A stretch of DNA of 64,000 nt, from NCBI GenBank assembly GCA_963809825.1, contig CAWELJ010000005.1, forward strand, positions 186,001 through 250,000, in the 5' to 3' direction. This DNA is from Bog-473 sp963809825 (GTDB lineage Bacteria > Actinomycetota > Acidimicrobiia > Acidimicrobiales > RAAP-2). The translations under genes were made by a program, and so were the position numbers. The notes under the pieces were generated by a model, which searched no databases, was not told the origin of the DNA, and saw only the letters and a list, made by a program, of their open reading frames with translations. Shown here one piece after another: positions 1 to 9,087 of the stretch (position 1 is the first letter of the stretch; each line of letters starts with the position of its first letter).

Positions 1-1425
1 GTCGGCGGATCGTCACCCTCGGGGGCCGTCATCGTCTTCCGCGACACGTCGGAGCGCAAGGCCTTCGAGGAGCAACTGGCCCGTCATGCCTTCCAGGACG
101 CCCTGACGGGACTGGCCAACCGACGGCTCCTTCTCGACCACCTCGACCATGCACTGCTGCAGGCCGAGCGGACCGGCGGGCACGTGGCGGTCCTCTTCTG
201 CGACATCGACCGCTTCAAGGTCGTCAACGACAACCTGGGTCACCAGGTAGGCGACGAGCTGCTACGGGTCATCGGAGACCGCCTGCGACGCGCCGTCCGT
301 CCGGGAGACACGCTGTCCCGCTTCGGTGGGGACGAATTCGTGATCCTCCTCGAAGGCGTGTCGTCGTCCGACGACGCCGGCGACGTCGCCACCGCCGTGC
401 TGGAGGCGCTGCGCCACCCGGTCACGCTCAGCGGGGGGCATGAGGTCGTGGCGACCATGAGCATCGGTGTCGCGCTGAGCGGCCCGGGCACCTCGCGCGA
501 CGACCTCCTCCACGATGCGGACGTGGCCATGTACAGGGCCAAGGAGCGTGGACGGGGGGGCCAGTTCGCCCTCTTCGACGCGGACCGCATGGGCCCGCGC
601 TCGCTGGAGCGGCTCGACCTCGACACGGCGCTGCACCATGTGGTCGACCGCGGCGAGATGGAGGTCCACTACCAGCCGTTGGTCTCGTTGGCCGACCGGC
701 GGGTCGTCGGTGCAGAGGCGCTGGTGCGGTGGAACCACCCCGACCACGGAGTCCTCCTGCCTGCGCAGTTCATCCAGCTCGCGGAAGACAACGGCACCAT
801 CCTCGAGATCGGGAGAATGGTGCTCGAGCAGGCGTGCCGCCAGGCGAAGACGTGGCAGCAGGAGTTCGGCGTGGTGCTCCCCATTGGGGTGAACCTGTCG
901 GCCCGGCAGTTCCAGCAGGTCGGCCTGGCCGACGACGTCGCTGCCGCGCTCCGGGTCACCGGCATCGAACCTTCGCAGCTCTGCCTCGAGATCACCGAGA
1001 GCCTGGCCATGGACGACGTGGACCTGACGTCCACCATCTTGACGAAGCTGCATGGCCTCGGCGTCCGGATGGCGATCGACGACTTCGGGACAGGCCACTC
1101 GTCGCTCGGCTACCTGGCCCGGTTCCCGATCGACGTGGTGAAGATCGATCAGAGCTTCGTGCGCGACATCGACCTCGATCCGGTGAAGTCCGCCATCGTC
1201 TCGGCCGTCATCGCCCTCTCCCAGGCCATCGGCTCGACCACCGTGGTGGAGGGGGTCGAGACGCTGGCGCAACTCGAGGCGCTCCGCGTTCTCGGGTGCG
1301 AAGTCGCCCAGGGCTACTACTTCGCCCGCCCGCTCTCGGCTGGCGCGTTCGGAAAGCTCTTGACGGCTGACACCGCGGCGGCGCCGCCCAATCTCAGCGT
1401 CGTTCGCTGGGCGCAGGCGGGGTAG
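1..1425 (+). CDS. PAS-GGDEF-EAL cyclic di-GMP protein (5' partial)
   Basis: Cyclic di-GMP turnover protein whose 5' end lies outside the window; 474 residues are visible. The first ~22 residues, including VIVFRDTSERK, resemble the end of a PAS/PAC sensor domain. The GGDEF domain keeps an intact GGDEF (residues 109-113), with RPGD five residues before it, which fits the inhibitory RxxD I-site. The EAL domain has EALVRW from residue 239, a DDFGTG loop near 360 and VVEGVE near the C-terminus. Both cyclase and phosphodiesterase residues therefore look present; which activity dominates cannot be told. It is cytoplasmic over the visible part. Its 3' end overlaps the convergent Etf gene by 32 bp. 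Confidence 0.95.
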   Translation, partial: VGGSSPSGAVIVFRDTSERKAFEEQLARHAFQDALTGLANRRLLLDHLDHALLQAERTGGHVAVLFCDIDRFKVVNDNLGHQVGDELLRVIGDRLRRAVRPGDTLSRFGGDEFVILLEGVSSSDDAGDVATAVLEALRHPVTLSGGHEVVATMSIGVALSGPGTSRDDLLHDADVAMYRAKERGRGGQFALFDADRMGPRSLERLDLDTALHHVVDRGEMEVHYQPLVSLADRRVVGAEALVRWNHPDHGVLLPAQFIQLAEDNGTILEIGRMVLEQACRQAKTWQQEFGVVLPIGVNLSARQFQQVGLADDVAAALRVTGIEPSQLCLEITESLAMDDVDLTSTILTKLHGLGVRMAIDDFGTGHSSLGYLARFPIDVVKIDQSFVRDIDLDPVKSAIVSAVIALSQAIGSTTVVEGVETLAQLEALRVLGCEVAQGYYFARPLSAGAFGKLLTADTAAAPPNLSVVRWAQAG

Positions 1426-3262
1426 GGCGCGCGGCGTCAAGATCCGCACCGCCCGAGCGGAGGGCGTGGTGGAGGAGCGGTACGACCTCGTGCCAGTCAC
1501 CGACGATGCCGACGTCACAGTGCGCGAAGATGGGAGCGCCCGGGTCGGAGTTCACCGCCAGGATCGTGCCGGCGGCGCGTACGCCCACAGTGTGGTTGAA
1601 CTTCCCGCTGAGCCCCAATCCGATGTAGAGGCGGGGCGCGATGGACCTGCCCGTGAGGCCGACCTGGCGGGACCTCGGGGCCCAGCCCCGATCCGTCACC
1701 TTCCGGGTGGCCGCGAGCTCGGCGCCCAAGAGCGCGGCCAACGGGCTGAGCTCTCCGTACTCTTCGGGTTCGACCCCGGCGCCCACCCCGATGACGACCG
1801 CTGCCCGGGCCAGCGTCTCGATGTCGTCGTTGTGACGTTCGCCGAGGATGCGTACGCGGCCCCGTGTGCCGACCGCCCGCTCCGTCGACGGCAGGTCGAG
1901 GCGTGGGGGTCCGGCCTCGGGTGCGGGCAGGACGCCTGGCCGCACCGTGACCATCTGGGTCGCGCTGCGGCACATGATGTCGGCCACGAGTGCGCCGGCG
2001 AACGCCGGCTTGGCTGCCACCAGCGCGCCGGCGCGGGCCGAGAGGGCGATCGCGTCCCCGACGAGTCCCGAGCCGGTCGCGGCGGCTGCGCGCCCCGCCA
2101 CCTCCCGGCCGAAGGCGGTGCTCGGCGCGAGCAGCGCCCAGGGACTGGCCTCGCCCACGTAGGCGGCGACGGCCTCGCCGACGTCCTCGGCGACGCGGGA
2201 ACCGACCAGCGCGACCACCAGGTCGGCGCCGGGAGCGGCCGCCGCGGCCCCGAGCCCGTCGATCGGGACCAGCGCGTGCACGACCGCACCGACCTCGCGG
2301 GCAAGTCGGGCCGCTGCGCCGAGCAGCTCGGCCGCCACCTGGGGCCGGCCGGGCTCGGTCAGGACGGCGATGACCGGGGACGCGGGCTGATTGGCCTTCC
2401 CGTTGCTCACTGGTGCTGTGGCGGTCGGAGCCGCCCCGGCGCCGGCGGCGGCGTCCAGCGCGCCGCGTCGGCGCAGCTCTCGTACCGCCTGCCGGACCTG
2501 CTCGTCGACCGGCCCTTCCAGCACGAGGTTCGCTCGCACGTGGTCCAGTGCCCGCGTCTCGCCGACGACCGTCGGGCTCCCCGCCTCGCCCCAGGGCCCG
2601 CGGCCGAGCTCGGCCGCACCGAGCTTCGTCAGGCGCTCCGCCGGGACGGCCGCCCTCCCCTGGGGGTCGACCTTGCAGGGGTCGCAGAGCCGCTCGGCCA
2701 CCGAGAGGACGGCGGGGAGGGCGATCTCCACCTCCTGGGTGCCGTCGTCGAGCTCGAGCTCGAGTCGCAGGGTCTCCCCCAGATCCTCCAGGCGGCGGAC
2801 CCCGCCGGCAAAGGGGAGGTTCAGCAGTTCGGCGATCTCCGGGCCCACCTGACCTGTCTCACCGTCGATGGAGTTGCGGCCCAGGAGCACGAGGTCCAAG
2901 GGGCCGGCGGTTCCGAGCGCGGCCGCCAGCGCCCGTGCGGTCGCGAGGGTGTCCGATCCGGCGAACGACGCGTCGCAGACGTGGACCCCCGAGTCCGCTC
3001 CCCAGGCCACGGCTTCACGGAGCACGTCTTCGGCGCTCGGGGGCCCCAGGGTCACGACGGTGCACGAACCCCGGGTCGCGCCGGCCAGGATGACCCCCTG
3101 TGACACGGCGCGTCGGCAGTACGCGTTCATCTCGAGGTCGACCCCCCGGCGCACCAGCCGTCCATCCTCGAGGCGCATCGACTCGGCGGCCGGGACCTGC
3201 TTGACGAGCGCCGCGATCCGCAGTGGGGACCCCGCGGCGCGGGTGACCGGGGCCGAGCTCAC
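1394..3262 (-). CDS. Fused electron transfer flavoprotein, beta-alpha (EtfBA) single chain
   Basis: A 622-residue protein joining both ETF subunits, which are normally two proteins. Residues ~14-260 match EtfB: ALVKQVP near the N-terminus, then LLGRNSIDGETGQVGPEIAE and the LCDPCK region. A linker rich in Ala (~265-300) leads to EtfA. The EtfA C-terminal FAD domain is clear: QVGLTGRSIAPRLYIGLGLS, then HTVGVRAAGTILAVNSDP and APIFAHCDVGIVGD. The known role of ETF is to carry electrons from acyl-CoA dehydrogenases to the respiratory chain, and an acyl-CoA dehydrogenase is encoded at 34.4 kb. The start is GTG with no good ribosome site; a slightly different start is possible. It lies 61 bp downstream of the gamma-glutamyltransferase gene on the same strand. 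Confidence 0.9.
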   Translation of the reverse strand: MSSAPVTRAAGSPLRIAALVKQVPAAESMRLEDGRLVRRGVDLEMNAYCRRAVSQGVILAGATRGSCTVVTLGPPSAEDVLREAVAWGADSGVHVCDASFAGSDTLATARALAAALGTAGPLDLVLLGRNSIDGETGQVGPEIAELLNLPFAGGVRRLEDLGETLRLELELDDGTQEVEIALPAVLSVAERLCDPCKVDPQGRAAVPAERLTKLGAAELGRGPWGEAGSPTVVGETRALDHVRANLVLEGPVDEQVRQAVRELRRRGALDAAAGAGAAPTATAPVSNGKANQPASPVIAVLTEPGRPQVAAELLGAAARLAREVGAVVHALVPIDGLGAAAAAPGADLVVALVGSRVAEDVGEAVAAYVGEASPWALLAPSTAFGREVAGRAAAATGSGLVGDAIALSARAGALVAAKPAFAGALVADIMCRSATQMVTVRPGVLPAPEAGPPRLDLPSTERAVGTRGRVRILGERHNDDIETLARAAVVIGVGAGVEPEEYGELSPLAALLGAELAATRKVTDRGWAPRSRQVGLTGRSIAPRLYIGLGLSGKFNHTVGVRAAGTILAVNSDPGAPIFAHCDVGIVGDWHEVVPLLHHALRSGGADLDAARPTPPAPSERR

Positions 3263-3323
3263 GGGGGGTTCGATGCGGCCACGCTACTGGCCCCGGCTGC
3301 CGCCTCCCGACTCCAGCCTCGCT

Positions 3324-4958
3324 TCAACGACCGATGGCGGCGCCCTCGGGGCTGCGTGGGTCCGACGCCCCCACCTGGCGGCGCGTGCCGCGGTCGGTGC
3401 GGACCGTGATGATCTGGGCGCACCCCACGGCAACGGGGTCGAAGGCCCGGATCTGCTGCACCCGGTGACCGCGGGCGGCCAGCCCGTCGATCCACGGCGG
3501 TGGCGCGTCGGACTCGACGACCACGGTCAGGTCGTCGCCCCACCAGAGGCGGAACGGGCCGGCCGAGGGCGCGTCGAGCGTGAGCCGTGGCGCGGCGACC
3601 GCCGTCGCAGGGTCCTGGCCCGCATGCAGGAGACGCGCCAGCAGCTGTCCGATGATCTGGGGCTGCGCGTCGCCTCCCATGGCGCCGACCAGGTGGGTGA
3701 GTGCCCCGGGTGCGGTCGTGACGAGCATGGGGGAGAGGGTGTGCGGTGGCCGCCGCCCCGGTCCGACTTCGGCGGGATGGCCCTCCATGAGCGAGTATCC
3801 GACGCCGCGGTTGTGCAGGAAGACGCCCGTCGCCGGCTCGACGAGGTGGGAGCCGAAGTCGAGGGCATTGGACTGCGTGAGCGAGATCCCGAGGCCGTCC
3901 GCGTCCATGGCGCACAGGTGCGTCGTGTCCCCCTCGCCGATCCGGGCCACCGCAGGCCCCGTCGTGCCCCGGCCCGGTGCGACGTCCGGCGGAGCCATCA
4001 GGTCGGCGCGCACGCGCGCCCGCGCCGCCGCCAAGCGGTCGGAATGGAGAAGCGCGTCGCCCTCGGCGCCGTCGAAGAGCACGCCGGGCCGGTCGTGGCC
4101 GACGGCGCGCCACGACTCGACGAGGAGGTGGGCCCAGCGCGGATCGTCGGGATCGGTGCCGAGCCCGGATGCCGCCGCCACGTGGGCGCCGGCCAGCGTC
4201 AGGTAGCCCTGCGATGGTGGCGGCACGGTCCACAGCTCGTGGCCCCAGACCGAGAGGTGGAGTGGCTCGCACCATCGGGCCCCGTCGGTGGCGAGGTCCT
4301 CCGGTGCATAGAACCCGTTCCCGAGCTCGAGCAGGCCACGCCCGAACTCGCCGGTGTAGAACGCGTCACGTCCGTCGCGGGCGATGGCGCGCAGGGTGCG
4401 GCCGATGCCCGGCAGGCGGACGCGTTGGCCGATTTCGAGTGGCCCGTTTGGGCACAGCTCGCCCGCCCCCGGCAGCGTGTGGACGAGGTGGCTGGCCAGA
4501 GCCAGCATGATCGAGGCGGCGAAGCCTTCCTCGGCCAGCTCGATCGCCGGCGTCAGGACGTCCACCAGGGGCAGCCGTCCGTGGCGCGCGTGCAGGGTGA
4601 GCCAGCCGTCCACCGCGCCGGGCACCGGCACGCTGCGGATGTCGCCCCGCAGGGGCATCACGGACCTGCCCTCGGCCCGCAGGCGCGCCGGGTCGGCACC
4701 CGCGCCGGCGCGCCCGACGGACAGGAGCGCCTCGGGCGGCGACCCCGGCGGCGCCACCATGGCCAAGACGTCGCCCCCGAGTCCGCACAGGTGAGGGCCG
4801 ACCACCGCCATCACCGTGCCCGTGGCCACGGCGGCGTCGGCGGCCGAGCCGCCGCGCGCCAGCATGGCGACCCCCGCCGCCGCGGCCAGCTGGTCCGCCG
4901 CCGCGACCATGCCGCGCAGCGCGGTGCGGGAGCCGAAGGGTGCGAGCGGGAGTGCCAT
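3324..4958 (-). CDS. Gamma-glutamyltransferase family protein
   Basis: A 544-residue member of the gamma-glutamyltranspeptidase (Ntn-hydrolase) family. The N-terminal part has GGSAADAAVATGTVMAVVGP and the GLGGD motif. The predicted autocleavage/nucleophile Thr is in GEGDTTHLCAMD, where family members have TTHxS. GAMGGDAQPQ near the C-terminus matches the conserved GxxGG loop. No signal peptide is visible, so it is probably cytoplasmic, unlike secreted GGTs. Family enzymes transfer or hydrolyse gamma-glutamyl groups; acylase-type members also exist, and the substrate is not clear here. It starts 9 bp after the stop of the mycothiol dehydrogenase gene, so the two are probably co-transcribed. 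Confidence 0.9.
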   Translation of the reverse strand: MALPLAPFGSRTALRGMVAAADQLAAAAGVAMLARGGSAADAAVATGTVMAVVGPHLCGLGGDVLAMVAPPGSPPEALLSVGRAGAGADPARLRAEGRSVMPLRGDIRSVPVPGAVDGWLTLHARHGRLPLVDVLTPAIELAEEGFAASIMLALASHLVHTLPGAGELCPNGPLEIGQRVRLPGIGRTLRAIARDGRDAFYTGEFGRGLLELGNGFYAPEDLATDGARWCEPLHLSVWGHELWTVPPPSQGYLTLAGAHVAAASGLGTDPDDPRWAHLLVESWRAVGHDRPGVLFDGAEGDALLHSDRLAAARARVRADLMAPPDVAPGRGTTGPAVARIGEGDTTHLCAMDADGLGISLTQSNALDFGSHLVEPATGVFLHNRGVGYSLMEGHPAEVGPGRRPPHTLSPMLVTTAPGALTHLVGAMGGDAQPQIIGQLLARLLHAGQDPATAVAAPRLTLDAPSAGPFRLWWGDDLTVVVESDAPPPWIDGLAARGHRVQQIRAFDPVAVGCAQIITVRTDRGTRRQVGASDPRSPEGAAIGR

Positions 4959-4967
4959 GGGCCGGGA

Positions 4968-6053
4968 TCAGAGTACGACGACCGACCGCAGTACTTCGCC
5001 GCGCTGCATGCGGGAGAACGCGTCCTCCACCTCGTCCATGCCGATGGTCTCGCTCACGAAGCGGTCGAGGTCGAGCCGTCCGTCGAGGTAGAGGTCGACG
5101 AGCACGGGGAAGTCACGCGACGGGAGGCAGTCGCCGTACCAGCTCGGCTTCAGTGCCCCGCCCCGGCCGAAGAACTCGATCATCGGGAGGTCGATGCGCA
5201 TGTCGGGTGTCGGGACCCCGACCTGCACGAGGGTCCCGGCCAGGTCGCGCGCCATGAAGGCCTGCTCCATCACGACGGGGTGCCCGACCGCCTCGATGCA
5301 GACGTCGGCGCCGTTGCCGCCGGTCAGCGACCGGATGGCCTCCACGGGGTCGTTGGCGCTGGCGTCGACGGTGTGGGTGGCGCCGAACGACGTGGCGAGC
5401 ACGAGCTTCTTGGGGTCGAGGTCGACGGCGATGATGGTGGCCGCCCCGGCGAGCTTCGATCCGGCGACGGCGGCGCACCCGACACCGCCGCAGCCGAAGA
5501 CGGCCACCGAGTCGCCCAGCCCCACCTGTCCGGTGAACATCGCCGCTCCCAACCCGGCCATAACGCCACACCCGAGCAGCCCGACCGCTTCGGGTCGTGC
5601 CGCCGGGTTGACCTTGGTGCACTGTCCCGCCGCCACGAGCGTGCGTTCCGCGAACGCGCCGATGCCGAGGGCGGGCGCAAGGGGCGTCCCGTCGGCCAGC
5701 GTCATCTTCTGTGCGGCGTTGTGCGTGGAGAAGCAGTACCAGGGTCGGCCCCTCCGGCACGACCTGCACTCCCCGCACACCGCCCGCCAGTTCAGGACGA
5801 CGAAATCGCCGGGTGCGAGGCCCGTGACGCCCGTTCCGACCGACTCGACGACCCCGGCGGCCTCGTGACCGAGGAGGAAGGGAAATTCGTCGTTGATGCC
5901 GCCCTCGCGATAATGCAGGTCCGTGTGGCAGACGCCGCATGCCTTGACGGTGACGACCGCCTCGCCGGGCCCGGGATCGGGCACGACAATCGTCTCGATG
6001 CTGACCGGTGCGCCCTTCTTCCGCGCCACGACGCCGCGCACTTCGGTTGCCAT
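4968..6053 (-). CDS. mscR: S-(hydroxymethyl)mycothiol dehydrogenase
   Basis: Zinc medium-chain dehydrogenase of 361 residues. It strongly resembles mycobacterial MscR, which oxidises the formaldehyde-mycothiol adduct with NAD+. Seen: ACGVCHTDLHYREGGINDE (catalytic Zn Cys), GHEAAGVVESVG, the structural-Zn cysteine cluster CGECRSCRRGRPWYC, and the Rossmann motif VFGCGGVGCAA. The C-terminal half has LKPSWYGDCLPSRDFPVL, also typical of MscR. An in-frame GTG lies at 6080, but ATG 6053 has GGGAGGAG five bases upstream and gives the usual family length. Mycothiol is restricted to actinobacteria, so the gene also helps place the organism. Likely operon with the downstream gamma-glutamyltransferase gene. 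Confidence 0.92.
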   Translation of the reverse strand: MATEVRGVVARKKGAPVSIETIVVPDPGPGEAVVTVKACGVCHTDLHYREGGINDEFPFLLGHEAAGVVESVGTGVTGLAPGDFVVLNWRAVCGECRSCRRGRPWYCFSTHNAAQKMTLADGTPLAPALGIGAFAERTLVAAGQCTKVNPAARPEAVGLLGCGVMAGLGAAMFTGQVGLGDSVAVFGCGGVGCAAVAGSKLAGAATIIAVDLDPKKLVLATSFGATHTVDASANDPVEAIRSLTGGNGADVCIEAVGHPVVMEQAFMARDLAGTLVQVGVPTPDMRIDLPMIEFFGRGGALKPSWYGDCLPSRDFPVLVDLYLDGRLDLDRFVSETIGMDEVEDAFSRMQRGEVLRSVVVL

Positions 6054-6135
6054 GTCTGCTCCTCCCGTTGGCGAATCCACATGATGCCCGATCGGCTGGC
6101 GCCGGACGAGCCGTCGAGGGGTCGCGCCGAGTGGC

Positions 6136-6567
6136 TCATCCCGCCGCGACGAAGATGCAGAAAGGGTGGCCCTCGGGGTCGGCGTACACGTAGAGGCGCT
6201 CCTGCGGGTCGTCGGAACGGTCGAGAAGGAGCTGGGCCCCGAGCCGAAGTGCCCGCTCGTGCTGCTCCGCGAGCGACCGCTCGTGCGGCACCGTCAGGTC
6301 GAGGTGCACCTGCTGCGGTGTCTCCGTGCCGGGCCACGTCGAGCGCGGCAGCTGCCCCACCTGCTGGAACGCGAGGCGCGGTGTCCCGGACGGATCGACG
6401 AGGACGAGCCAGTCCCGGCCCTTCGGGTCGTCCTCCCCGGCGGGCGGCACCTCGTCACCCGACCGGTAGTCGTAGCCGAGGAGTTCCCGGTAGAACTCGG
6501 CCAGAGCACGGGCGTCGGTCGTGTCGAGCACTGTCGTGCGCAGCGTCGGAAACGCGGGATCGGTCAT
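6136..6567 (-). CDS. VOC-superfamily (glyoxalase/bleomycin-resistance-like) protein
   Basis: A 143-residue protein with the two-half vicinal-oxygen-chelate fold. The first half carries TTVLDTTDARALAEFYRELL and the second ends in YVYADPEGHPFCIF, the usual DPxGxxF signature. Substrate unknown; members include dioxygenases, glyoxalases and resistance proteins. The ATG at 6567 faces the next gene across a 128-bp divergent gap, and no strong Shine-Dalgarno is visible. It lies 82 bp before mscR on the same strand and may share its transcript. Confidence 0.8.
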   Translation of the reverse strand: MTDPAFPTLRTTVLDTTDARALAEFYRELLGYDYRSGDEVPPAGEDDPKGRDWLVLVDPSGTPRLAFQQVGQLPRSTWPGTETPQQVHLDLTVPHERSLAEQHERALRLGAQLLLDRSDDPQERLYVYADPEGHPFCIFVAAG

Positions 6568-6681
6568 GAGGTGTCCGAGGGAGACGGGCGCATCCCATCA
6601 TTCAATCTCGTCGGCCGGACGGGGGGAAACGATGGTGTCGTGGCTGCGGACCGACGCAATGCTCCCGCTGGTGCGGCGTCC

Positions 6682-6687
6682 TATGGT
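6682..6687 (+). promoter_or_regulatory. -10 box (TATGGT) of a leaderless promoter
   Basis: TATGGT ends 8 nt before the ATG at 6696, and no Shine-Dalgarno is present. This is the arrangement known for leaderless actinobacterial transcripts. The inference rests on motif and spacing only. Confidence 0.55.
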
Positions 6688-6695
6688 GACCCGCG

Positions 6696-7559
6696 ATGCG
6701 ATCGGCCTACGTGGATCTCCCGGAGGGCTGGACACGGTCGGGCGGCCGCGGTCTCGGTCCGTTCGTCACCCGGGAGGTGTTCGGCCGCCCCGACGGCTCG
6801 CTCATCACCTGGGAGTCGCGTTGGCACCGCAAACACCCGCGTCGCACGCCGACCGGGTCCACGTGGTGGGCTCCCCGCGCCCTCGAATGGTGGATCGGCG
6901 TGCTCTTCGCGGTCGGGTCGATCTGCTTCGCGCTCGGGTCGCTCCCTCCCTACGCCACGGCAGTGGGGACCAATCCGGACGACCTCACGTTCTTCATCGG
7001 GTCCATCTTCTTTACGACGGCCTCTTTCTTGGTGTACTACGAGACCGCCTGCGCGCCGTCCGCTTTCGGCGTGGCACGGCGCCCCGGCCTGCGGTCGCTC
7101 TTCAGGGTCCAGCACCACCGCATCGACTGGTGGGCGGCGATCATCCAGTTCGCCGGCACGCTGTGGTTCAACCGGACCACCCTGAGCGCCCTCGTCGTGG
7201 GCCTCGGGGCGTCATCGAGCCATCACCCGGTGTGGCGCCCCGACGCGCTGGGCTCGGTGTGCTTTCTGGTCTCGAGCTGGCTGTCCTGGGCCGAGGAGTG
7301 CCATGGCCCCTTCGCCTGGCGCCCGCACCGCCTCTCGTGGTGGATCACGCTCCTCAACTTGGTCGGCTCCGTGGCCTTCGGTGTCTCGGCGATCGCCTCC
7401 TACGTCAAGCCGAACGGCGAGCTGGTGAGCCTGGCCCTCACGAACCTGGGCACGTTCGTCGGCGCGGTGTGCTTCTTCGTCGGAGCGGTGCTGCTGCTCC
7501 CCGAGCGGACGCTCACCGACCCATCGATGGAGGCCGCGTCGAGCCCGTCCGAGCCATGA
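6696..7559 (+). CDS. YrhK-like multi-pass membrane protein
   Basis: A 287-residue integral membrane protein of unknown function. After a ~60-residue soluble N-terminus come three similar two-helix units that each begin with a Trp-rich stretch: ALEWWIGVLFAVGSICFALG, then RIDWWAAIIQFAGTLWF, then RLSWWITLLNLVGSVAFG. This resembles the YrhK domain, a short two-TM module, here repeated. WAEECHGPF lies between helices. The ATG follows a leaderless -10 box. A strong hairpin terminator follows the stop codon. Function cannot be assigned from context: neighbours on both sides point away or converge. Confidence 0.75.
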   Translation: MRSAYVDLPEGWTRSGGRGLGPFVTREVFGRPDGSLITWESRWHRKHPRRTPTGSTWWAPRALEWWIGVLFAVGSICFALGSLPPYATAVGTNPDDLTFFIGSIFFTTASFLVYYETACAPSAFGVARRPGLRSLFRVQHHRIDWWAAIIQFAGTLWFNRTTLSALVVGLGASSSHHPVWRPDALGSVCFLVSSWLSWAEECHGPFAWRPHRLSWWITLLNLVGSVAFGVSAIASYVKPNGELVSLALTNLGTFVGAVCFFVGAVLLLPERTLTDPSMEAASSPSEP

Positions 7560-7561
7560 CG

Positions 7562-7597
7562 CGCCACGGTCCCGCCTCTGCCGGCGGGACCGTGGCG
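7562..7597. terminator. Bidirectional hairpin terminator
   Basis: A perfect 15-bp inverted repeat (arms 7562-7576 and 7583-7597, 6-nt loop) lies between two convergent genes. There is no T-tract, as is common in actinobacteria. It could serve both strands. Confidence 0.8.
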
Positions 7598-7627
7598 ACG
7601 CAGCTCCTGGTGGGAGCCCGACGTGGG

Positions 7628-8662
7628 TTAGGGGTTGACCAGGTTGAAGGTCCCGCCGAAGGCGGTAACGCCGTCGCCGTTGCCCACCGTGCCGGTCGTG
7701 CTGAGGCCGCCGCCACCGAGGACCGGCTGCTCCTGGTCGTAGATGTAGAGCGGCTGGCCGTTGTAGGTCACCTGCTGGGTCCCGTCGAAGCGCCAGACCA
7801 CGCCCACTGCGCTCGGGTTGACGCCCGCGCCCAGAACCGGCGTCCCGACCGTGCGCAACGGGATGAATTCCGTGGCGCACGAGCCGTAGCAGTGGCTGAA
7901 GTGTCCGTCACCGCTGAAGGCGTAGACGGACACGGCCGCACCGCCGATGCCGGGCAGCATCTCGGCCGCCAACTTGGTGGAACTGTACGTCGTGCCGGTC
8001 TGGGGTGACTCGGTCTGCAAGGTCGCGGGGCCAGTGGCCGGTGTGCCCCAGGGGGACAGAAGGAACCAGGCGGTGTTCCAGGGCGGGAGCGGCTGGACTG
8101 TCTCGTAGAAGTTGGCGCCGAAGAACGACGCTGGACCCGGATCGAACAGGTACAACGGGTGGCCCGCGTACGTGACCTGAAAGGCACCCAAGTCGGGGCG
8201 GTACACCGAGCCGAGCAGCCATGGGATCACGCCCGGGCCGGCGACCGGCCGACCCGATGTCGTGAGGGCAGGCCAGTCGATGTTGTTCGGGCTGGTCACA
8301 AGTCCCGTGCAGGAGATGGGTCCTTGTGATTCGCTGTTGACCACCGTGGTGGTGCAACCCGGCTGGTACTCGTGGGACCACGAGGACCCGTAGGTCGACG
8401 GGTCGATCGTCGCGAAGTACAGCGAGGACCCGGTGGGGTACGCGTAGCCGTAGCCGGGGACGTAGTCGGCACCGGCCCCGCCGACCGCGAGGACGGGTCC
8501 GTACTGGCCCTGCTCGATCGAAACGACTGCAGTGCCAGGGTTGGGCTGCCCGCCCCCGTGATGCCACGGATGACGGAAGCCGTCGGCGGATGCGGCCGCC
8601 GCCGGCAGCAATAGCACGGCCACGATCGTTGCGATCGCGCCCAAGATCCATTTGTTCTTCAT
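7628..8662 (-). CDS. Secreted protein with Lipoprotein_15/COG4315-type repeats
   Basis: A 344-residue exported protein. Residues 1-27 form a signal peptide (basic MKNK, hydrophobic core, cleavage probably after AASA). No lipobox Cys is present. It contains the repeat typical of this 'secreted repeat of unknown function' family: VTYAGHPLYLFDPGP about midway and VTYNGQPLYIYDQEQP near the C-terminus, each with an upstream Trp/Gly-rich segment. Family role is unknown. The ATG has GAGAGGAG nine bases upstream, a good ribosome site. It converges on the YrhK-like gene across a strong terminator. About 200 bp with no other gene lie upstream and must hold its promoter. Confidence 0.85.
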   Translation of the reverse strand: MKNKWILGAIATIVAVLLLPAAAASADGFRHPWHHGGGQPNPGTAVVSIEQGQYGPVLAVGGAGADYVPGYGYAYPTGSSLYFATIDPSTYGSSWSHEYQPGCTTTVVNSESQGPISCTGLVTSPNNIDWPALTTSGRPVAGPGVIPWLLGSVYRPDLGAFQVTYAGHPLYLFDPGPASFFGANFYETVQPLPPWNTAWFLLSPWGTPATGPATLQTESPQTGTTYSSTKLAAEMLPGIGGAAVSVYAFSGDGHFSHCYGSCATEFIPLRTVGTPVLGAGVNPSAVGVVWRFDGTQQVTYNGQPLYIYDQEQPVLGGGGLSTTGTVGNGDGVTAFGGTFNLVNP

Positions 8663-8862
8663 CGTGTGATGCTCCTCTCGCCAAGGGCCCCGTGGGAAAC
8701 GACCGAAGTCGTCCGGTGTGCGCGGCGGTTCGTGTCATGGGCTGCCGGGGGAGGCGAACCGCCTCTGCAAGCGTGCCCTCCGTGCGTCCGGGGGAACAGG
8801 GTGCCACCACCACGACGCGGAGGTCGCGGCAGCACCACCCCGAGACAGAGGAGATGGAGCGG

Positions 8863-9087
8863 CTACCCCTGGGGCGAGCGCCGCCGGCCGCGCCGCACGC
8901 TGAGGAAGAGGAAGGCGGTCGCCAGCCCCGGCAGGATGATCGCCCCCGCCCAGCGGCTGCCGGCGAGCAGGAAGGCCACCCCGATGATGACGCCGGTCGC
9001 CAGCGCGAGCTCGGGGGTGTCACCGATCAGGAAGTCCCACCAGAAGTGACCGAAGGCAACGATCCCCCTTCGGATGGCGGCGATCAC
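8863..9087 (-). CDS. Small two-helix membrane protein
   Basis: A 74-residue protein that starts with GTG overlapping the stop of the upstream gene by 4 bp (GTGA), so it is probably translationally coupled. It has two hydrophobic segments, LALATGVIIGVAFLLAG and AGAIILPGLATAFLFLSV, and ends with an Arg-rich tail (RRGRRRSPQG). GHFWWDFLIGD before the first helix is distinctive. I do not recognise a named family. The coupling suggests it works with the COG4280-like membrane protein encoded just before it. Confidence 0.75.
   Translation of the reverse strand: MIAAIRRGIVAFGHFWWDFLIGDTPELALATGVIIGVAFLLAGSRWAGAIILPGLATAFLFLSVRRGRRRSPQG

Noticed and set aside
262..1518. A 418-codon leftward frame opposite the GGDEF-EAL gene
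   Set aside because: The opposite strand carries intact GGDEF and EAL motifs; this frame has only Arg/His-rich composition.
6053..6080. GTG 6080 as start of the mycothiol dehydrogenase
   Set aside because: ATG 6053 has an ideal ribosome site and gives the 361-residue family length; the extension adds no conserved residues.
2868..6569. A 1,233-codon rightward open frame antisense to Etf, GGT, mscR and VOC genes
   Set aside because: It spans four recognised genes on the other strand and shows no family motif; an antisense artefact of high GC.
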